DNA from: an uncultured Ruminococcus sp.
GTDB lineage: Bacteria; Bacillota; Clostridia; Oscillospirales; Ruminococcaceae
Assembly (NCBI GenBank): GCA_946188175.1
Contig: CAMHUJ010000071.1
Location: 1 to 7,653, forward strand
Reading direction: 5' to 3'
Length of the DNA: 7,653 bases
Below the pieces are notes generated by a model. It was not told the origin of the DNA and did not search any database. It saw only the letters and a program-made list of their open reading frames with translations. The position numbers were made by a program, and so were the translations under genes. Positions 5,096-7,653 of this stretch are shown here, one piece after another; the stretch's first letter is position 1; every line of letters starts with the position of its first letter.

Positions 5096-6832
5096 TTATT
5101 CGCCGAGCAGCAGCTTGCGTGCATCTGCTCTGAGCTTTGCCTCGAGTGCTTCCGCCTCTGCCATGGTCTTGCAGGCGGTTGTGTAATACGCCTTGATCTT
5201 CGGCTCTGTACCGGACGGGCGCACGATGACGCTCGCGTGCTCCGGCAGGAAGAACGAGACCACATCGGATTTCGGCAGGCCGGTCGGCTTGGTTTCGCCG
5301 CTCTGCATATCGCAGATCGTGCCCTCCAGATAATCCGCCGTGCCGATCACAGGCAGTCCGCCGAACGACTTGGGCGCCTCCGTCCGCAGAGACCGCATGA
5401 TCTCCTGCATCTTGTGCATGCCGCTGACGCCTTCAAACGCGAAGCTCTCCTGGCTGTGCTTGAATACGCCGTACTTCTTATAAAGATTCTCGCGCGCCTG
5501 CATCATGCTGATGCCCTGTGTGCGGTAGAATGCAGCCATTTCCACGATCAGCATGGACGCGACGACCGCATCCTTATCGCGGACATAGGTACCCGCCAGA
5601 TAGCCGTAGCTCTCCTCAAAGCCGAAGAGATAGCGGTTCTCCTCGCCCTTTTCCTCGAGCATGCCGATCTGCTCGCCGATAAACTTGAAGCCGGTCAGAA
5701 CGTCAATGATCTGTACGCCGAATGCTTCTGCGATCTTCTTGACGATATCCGTCGTCACGATCGTCTTGACGGCAATCGGATTCTTCGGCATCGTACCGAG
5801 CTTTGTGCGCTCCTCGCAGATATACTCGAGAAGCATTGCACCGACCTCATTGCCGGAGAACAGCGCATAACCGCCCTTGCCGTCCGGAACGGCAATGCCG
5901 ACTCTGTCGCAGTCCGGATCGGTTGCGAGCAGCAGGTCCGGCTTGACCGCATCGCAGAGACGCAGACCGTATTCCAGCGCCTCGCGGATCTCCGGATTCG
6001 GATAGGGGCAGGTTGTGAAGTTGCCGTCCGGCAGCTCCTGCTCCTTGACGATTGTGACATCTTTGATTCCGATTCGCTTGAGGATTTCGCGCACCGGCTT
6101 ATTGCCTGTACCGTTGAGCGGCGTATAAACGATTTTCAGACCGCTCTCTGCACAGATGTCAGTATGGATGCCCTGTGCGAGCACATTTTTATAGAAATCC
6201 TCGATCACATCCTGCCCGATATAGGAGATCATGCCGCGCTTGACGGCTTCCTCAAAATCGCAGGACTTGACATCGTTGAACATATCCAGCGCATTGATCT
6301 TGCTGATGACGGTATTTGCGACATCGAGCGTGATCTGGCAGCCGTCGGCGCCGTATGCCTTATAGCCGTTGTATTTTGCCGGATTGTGGCTTGCGGTGAC
6401 CATGATGCCCGCCGAGCAGTTTAATGCACGCACTGCGAAGGAAAGCATCGGGGTCGGCATCAGTTCGCTGTAGATGTGAACCTTGATGCCGTTTGCGGCA
6501 AGCACGCCTGCCGCAGCCTTTGCGAAGGTATCGGACTTATTGCGGCTGTCATAGGAAATTGCGACACTCGGTTCCGCAAAGGATTCCTTCACGTAATTTG
6601 CAAGACCCTGCGTTGCACGGCGCACGGTATAGATATTCATTCTGCCGGTTCCGGCGCCGAGGACGCCGCGGAGACCGCCCGTACCGAAAGCGAGGTCCTG
6701 ATAGAAGCGCTCACGGATTGCTTCCGCGTCGCCGCTGATCTCTTTCAGCTCCTTGACGAGGTCCGGATCCTCTGTTGCATTCTCACACCAGAGGCGGTAC
6801 AGTGCATTCTCTTTTGCCATATCGGATTGCAT
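5096..6832 (-). CDS. pgcA: Alpha-phosphoglucomutase (phosphohexomutase superfamily)
   Basis: A 578-residue enzyme interconverting glucose-1-phosphate and glucose-6-phosphate in the cytoplasm, linking glycogen, cell-wall or UDP-sugar synthesis to glycolysis. The length matches the Firmicute PgcA type (~580 aa). Visible signatures in order: FGTGGLRG (49-56), the active-site loop TASHNP (146-151, phosphoserine Ser148), the metal-binding loop DPDCDR (305-310), the sugar-binding loop GFEESYG (404-410) and the phosphate-binding loop RPSGTEPK (538-545). All key residues are intact. The ATG at 6832 is preferred over Met5 because AAAGGAA lies about nine nt upstream. It has its own promoter and terminator, so it appears monocistronic. 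Some members of this branch also accept mannose- or deoxyribose-phosphates, so 'phospho-sugar mutase' is the cautious name. The downstream HAD gene may act on the same sugar phosphate. Confidence 0.95.
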   Translation of the reverse strand: MQSDMAKENALYRLWCENATEDPDLVKELKEISGDAEAIRERFYQDLAFGTGGLRGVLGAGTGRMNIYTVRRATQGLANYVKESFAEPSVAISYDSRNKSDTFAKAAAGVLAANGIKVHIYSELMPTPMLSFAVRALNCSAGIMVTASHNPAKYNGYKAYGADGCQITLDVANTVISKINALDMFNDVKSCDFEEAVKRGMISYIGQDVIEDFYKNVLAQGIHTDICAESGLKIVYTPLNGTGNKPVREILKRIGIKDVTIVKEQELPDGNFTTCPYPNPEIREALEYGLRLCDAVKPDLLLATDPDCDRVGIAVPDGKGGYALFSGNEVGAMLLEYICEERTKLGTMPKNPIAVKTIVTTDIVKKIAEAFGVQIIDVLTGFKFIGEQIGMLEEKGEENRYLFGFEESYGYLAGTYVRDKDAVVASMLIVEMAAFYRTQGISMMQARENLYKKYGVFKHSQESFAFEGVSGMHKMQEIMRSLRTEAPKSFGGLPVIGTADYLEGTICDMQSGETKPTGLPKSDVVSFFLPEHASVIVRPSGTEPKIKAYYTTACKTMAEAEALEAKLRADARKLLLGE

Positions 6833-6854
6833 GGTACTTCATTCCTTTCATCTG

Positions 6855-6877
6855 TGCGGCGAATCCAAAACGCCGCA
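6855..6877 (-). promoter_or_regulatory. GC-rich hairpin in the phosphoglucomutase leader
   Basis: TGCGGCG and CGCCGCA form a 7-bp perfect stem around a 9-nt loop in the 5' untranslated region, about 10 nt upstream of the ribosome site. No U-tract follows, so it is not a terminator. It may stabilise the mRNA. The upstream arm overlaps a second possible pairing around CGCATGCG (6874-6882), so alternative folds exist. Confidence 0.45.
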
Positions 6878-6889
6878 TGCGCGGTCAAT

Positions 6890-6901
6890 CACACACACAC
6901 A
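6890..6901. repeat. (CA)6 dinucleotide tract at the phosphoglucomutase transcription start
   Basis: Six CA units (TG units on the minus strand) begin three to four bases downstream of the TATAAT box, so they cover the likely transcription start. Short tandem repeats at this place can vary in length by slippage or allow transcript-start heterogeneity. Whether that happens here is unknown. Confidence 0.6.
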
Positions 6902-6904
6902 GTA

Positions 6905-6932
6905 ATTATAGCATATTTTATCTGTTTTGCAA
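6905..6932 (-). promoter_or_regulatory. Sigma-A promoter of the phosphoglucomutase gene
   Basis: A perfect TATAAT -10 box (6905-6910, minus strand) is preceded by a 16-nt AT-rich spacer and TTGCAA (6927-6932). Transcription would start near 6898, giving a leader of about 65 nt. Confidence 0.8.
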
Positions 6933-7040
6933 AGGGGCAGAATACCGAATTTTGAGAGTAAGATTCCGCTATTTTGGTATCATTCTGTCAATTATCGGCT
7001 TACTGCGGAACAACACCGCGGCAAGCCGCCGGAATACGAC

Positions 7041-7072
7041 AAAAAAAGGCAGCCGGAACCCCGACTGCCTTT
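7041..7072 (-). terminator. Rho-independent terminator of rpmE
   Basis: On the minus strand a long stem with AAAGGCAG and CTGCCTTT arms, one mismatch and an inner CGG/CCG pairing around GGTT, leads directly into a run of seven T. It starts about 10 nt after the rpmE stop codon. Confidence 0.92.
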
Positions 7073-7082
7073 GCGTGAAGCA

Positions 7083-7286
7083 TCAGCCTCTGTTGAAACG
7101 CTTGTTGAAGCGCTCGACACGTCCGCCGGTATCGACCAGCTTCTGCTTGCCCGTGAAAAACGGGTGGCACTTGGAGCAGATTTCAACCTTGATGTCCTTC
7201 TTCGTGGAAAGAACCTCGATCACATTGCCGCAGTGGCAGGTGATAGTGGTCTTTTCGCAGTTCGGATGGATGCCTTCTCTTGCCAT
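7083..7286 (-). CDS. rpmE: 50S ribosomal protein L31, zinc-binding type
   Basis: A 67-residue protein of the large ribosomal subunit, forming a bridge to the small subunit. The family hallmark CSKCHPFFTGKQ (Cys37, Cys40) and TGGRVERFNKRF are intact. Cys17 and Cys19 (TCHCGN) complete the four-Cys zinc site, so this is the zinc-containing (C+) form rather than the zinc-free paralog made during zinc starvation. An extra Cys10 is present near the N-terminus. The start at 7286 is chosen because the protein then begins MAREGIHPNC as in relatives, and GAGGTG lies six to seven nt before it. An upstream in-frame ATG at 7340 would add 18 residues without family support and lies in the structured leader. 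The gene has its own promoter and terminator. Confidence 0.97.
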   Translation of the reverse strand: MAREGIHPNCEKTTITCHCGNVIEVLSTKKDIKVEICSKCHPFFTGKQKLVDTGGRVERFNKRFNRG

Positions 7287-7304
7287 GGTTTTCACCTCTT
7301 TCAA

Positions 7305-7361
7305 AGATTTGGTAGAGTAAAATCTGACATAACAGCCCATCCGGATACTGTTCGGACAGTA
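7305..7361 (-). promoter_or_regulatory. Structured rpmE leader (possible L31 autoregulatory leader)
   Basis: The leader is about 95 nt long and contains two consecutive hairpins: TACTGT/ACAGTA with a 4-nt loop (7346-7361) and AGATTT/AAATCT with a 9-nt loop (7305-7325), the second ending about 10 nt before the ribosome site. Ribosomal protein genes, including those for L31, often carry leaders bound by their own product. Whether this one belongs to a known L31 leader class needs a covariance-model search. Confidence 0.45.
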
Positions 7362-7386
7362 GTGCTATGGATTAAACGCAGAATTT

Positions 7387-7415
7387 ATTATATCATATTT
7401 TCGGGGGAAAATCAA
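7387..7415 (-). promoter_or_regulatory. Sigma-A promoter of rpmE
   Basis: TTGATT (7410-7415), a 17-nt spacer and a perfect TATAAT (7387-7392) lie on the minus strand, placing the transcription start near 7380. A second TTGACA slightly upstream (7416-7421) is too far from the -10 box to pair with it. Confidence 0.82.
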
Positions 7416-7487
7416 GTGTCAATACTGAACAAATCGCGGCAAGTTTTTTCGGGGATTCTGCAAAAAGCTGTCAATGGCGCGGAGCCT

Positions 7488-7505
7488 GCGGGGGGGCTGC
7501 CCCGC
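7488..7505 (-). terminator. GC hairpin directly after the stop codon of the upstream gene (weak terminator candidate)
   Basis: GCGGGG/CCCCGC (7488-7493, 7500-7505) forms a 6-bp stem with a 6-nt loop immediately after the stop codon at 7506-7508. No U-tract follows directly; the nearest T-run on the minus strand is about 20 nt further on (around 7462-7466). It may be an imperfect terminator. Confidence 0.3.
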
Positions 7506-7653
7506 TTACCATTCCCAGTCGTCCCAGAGACGGCCGGCTTTCGTTTTCAGGGAATCACCCTTCTGCTTGAGCGTTTCGTTCGCGGCCGCGACCACGATCA
7601 GCAGCAAACCCGCCAGCAGCAGATATACCCACCACTGTCTGCCCTGCGTCAGC
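7506..7653 (-). CDS. C-terminal end of an unidentified membrane protein
   Basis: The last 49 codons of a gene whose start lies beyond the window. The visible part has a basic/aromatic lead-in (QGRQWW), one hydrophobic membrane segment of about 20 residues (VYLLLAGLLLIVVAAA), and a charged cytoplasmic or external tail ending in RLWDDWEW. The frame is open to the window edge and ends in TAA. A coding frame is supported by the membrane segment and by the hairpin at its stop. No family can be assigned from so little sequence. The Trp-rich extreme C-terminus is unusual. Confidence 0.65.
   Translation of the reverse strand, partial: LTQGRQWWVYLLLAGLLLIVVAAANETLKQKGDSLKTKAGRLWDDWEW

Noticed and set aside
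5018..6424. A 468-codon open frame on the plus strand
   Set aside because: It lies opposite the phosphoglucomutase gene, whose motifs are all intact, and runs through that gene's terminator. Its translation shows no family signature and has the composition of an antisense shadow.
6961..7040. Small gene or RNA between rpmE and phosphoglucomutase
   Set aside because: Only short imperfect pairings (such as GCGG/CCGC) are seen after the rpmE terminator; no frame with a ribosome site and no convincing promoter was found.
7287..7340. N-terminal extension of L31 from the ATG at 7340
   Set aside because: L31 proteins begin close to the MAREGIHP-like segment, a good ribosome site precedes the ATG at 7286, and the extension lies in the hairpin-containing leader.

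Overview
The window looks like chromosomal DNA from a GC-rich, anaerobic, plant-fibre-degrading Firmicute of the Ruminococcus/Oscillospiraceae type. The reasons are a lipoprotein-anchored GH5 cellulase, lipoproteins with Thr/Glu/Ser-rich linkers, a SPASM radical SAM enzyme next to tandem small exported peptides, a Firmicute-type phosphoglucomutase, and AGGAGG ribosome sites with TATAAT promoters. The genus is an inference. Every recognised gene lies on the minus strand, so transcription runs from high to low coordinates. No tRNA, rRNA, CRISPR array or insertion sequence is visible.

Layout in transcription order: (1) 7506-7653, the C-terminal end of an unidentified membrane protein. (2) rpmE, ribosomal protein L31 (7083-7286), with its own promoter, a structured leader of about 95 nt and a strong terminator. 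(3) A phosphoglucomutase (5096-6832) with a TATAAT promoter, a CA/GT dinucleotide tract at the expected transcription start, a leader hairpin and a 12-bp-stem terminator. (4) A YihX-like HAD phosphatase (4257-4865) with a good sigma-A promoter. (5) A cluster of five genes (4164 down to 1442). Four encode lipoprotein-like small proteins sharing an almost identical 31-residue N-terminus but unrelated remainders; the fifth is a radical SAM/SPASM enzyme. All four junctions are 4-bp ATGA stop/start overlaps. (6) A promoter with an overlapping 9+9 palindrome, driving a Thr/Glu-linker lipoprotein (398-1156) and probably the GH5 endoglucanase lipoprotein (1-327, cut by the window edge).

The most unusual region is the five-gene cluster. 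A conserved leader with hypervariable downstream sequence, tandem copies and strict coupling to a SPASM radical SAM enzyme is the layout of a ribosomally made, post-translationally modified peptide (RiPP) system. Here the 'leader' is a lipoprotein signal peptide ending at an invariant Cys. The reading is that several secreted or membrane-anchored products are modified by one enzyme before or during Sec export. Chemistry and biological role cannot be read from the sequence. No dedicated transporter, peptidase or separate recognition protein lies in the window. The neighbouring phosphoglucomutase and HAD phosphatase suggest a glucose-phosphate metabolism pair that may be unrelated to the peptide system, although no terminator separates the HAD gene from it.
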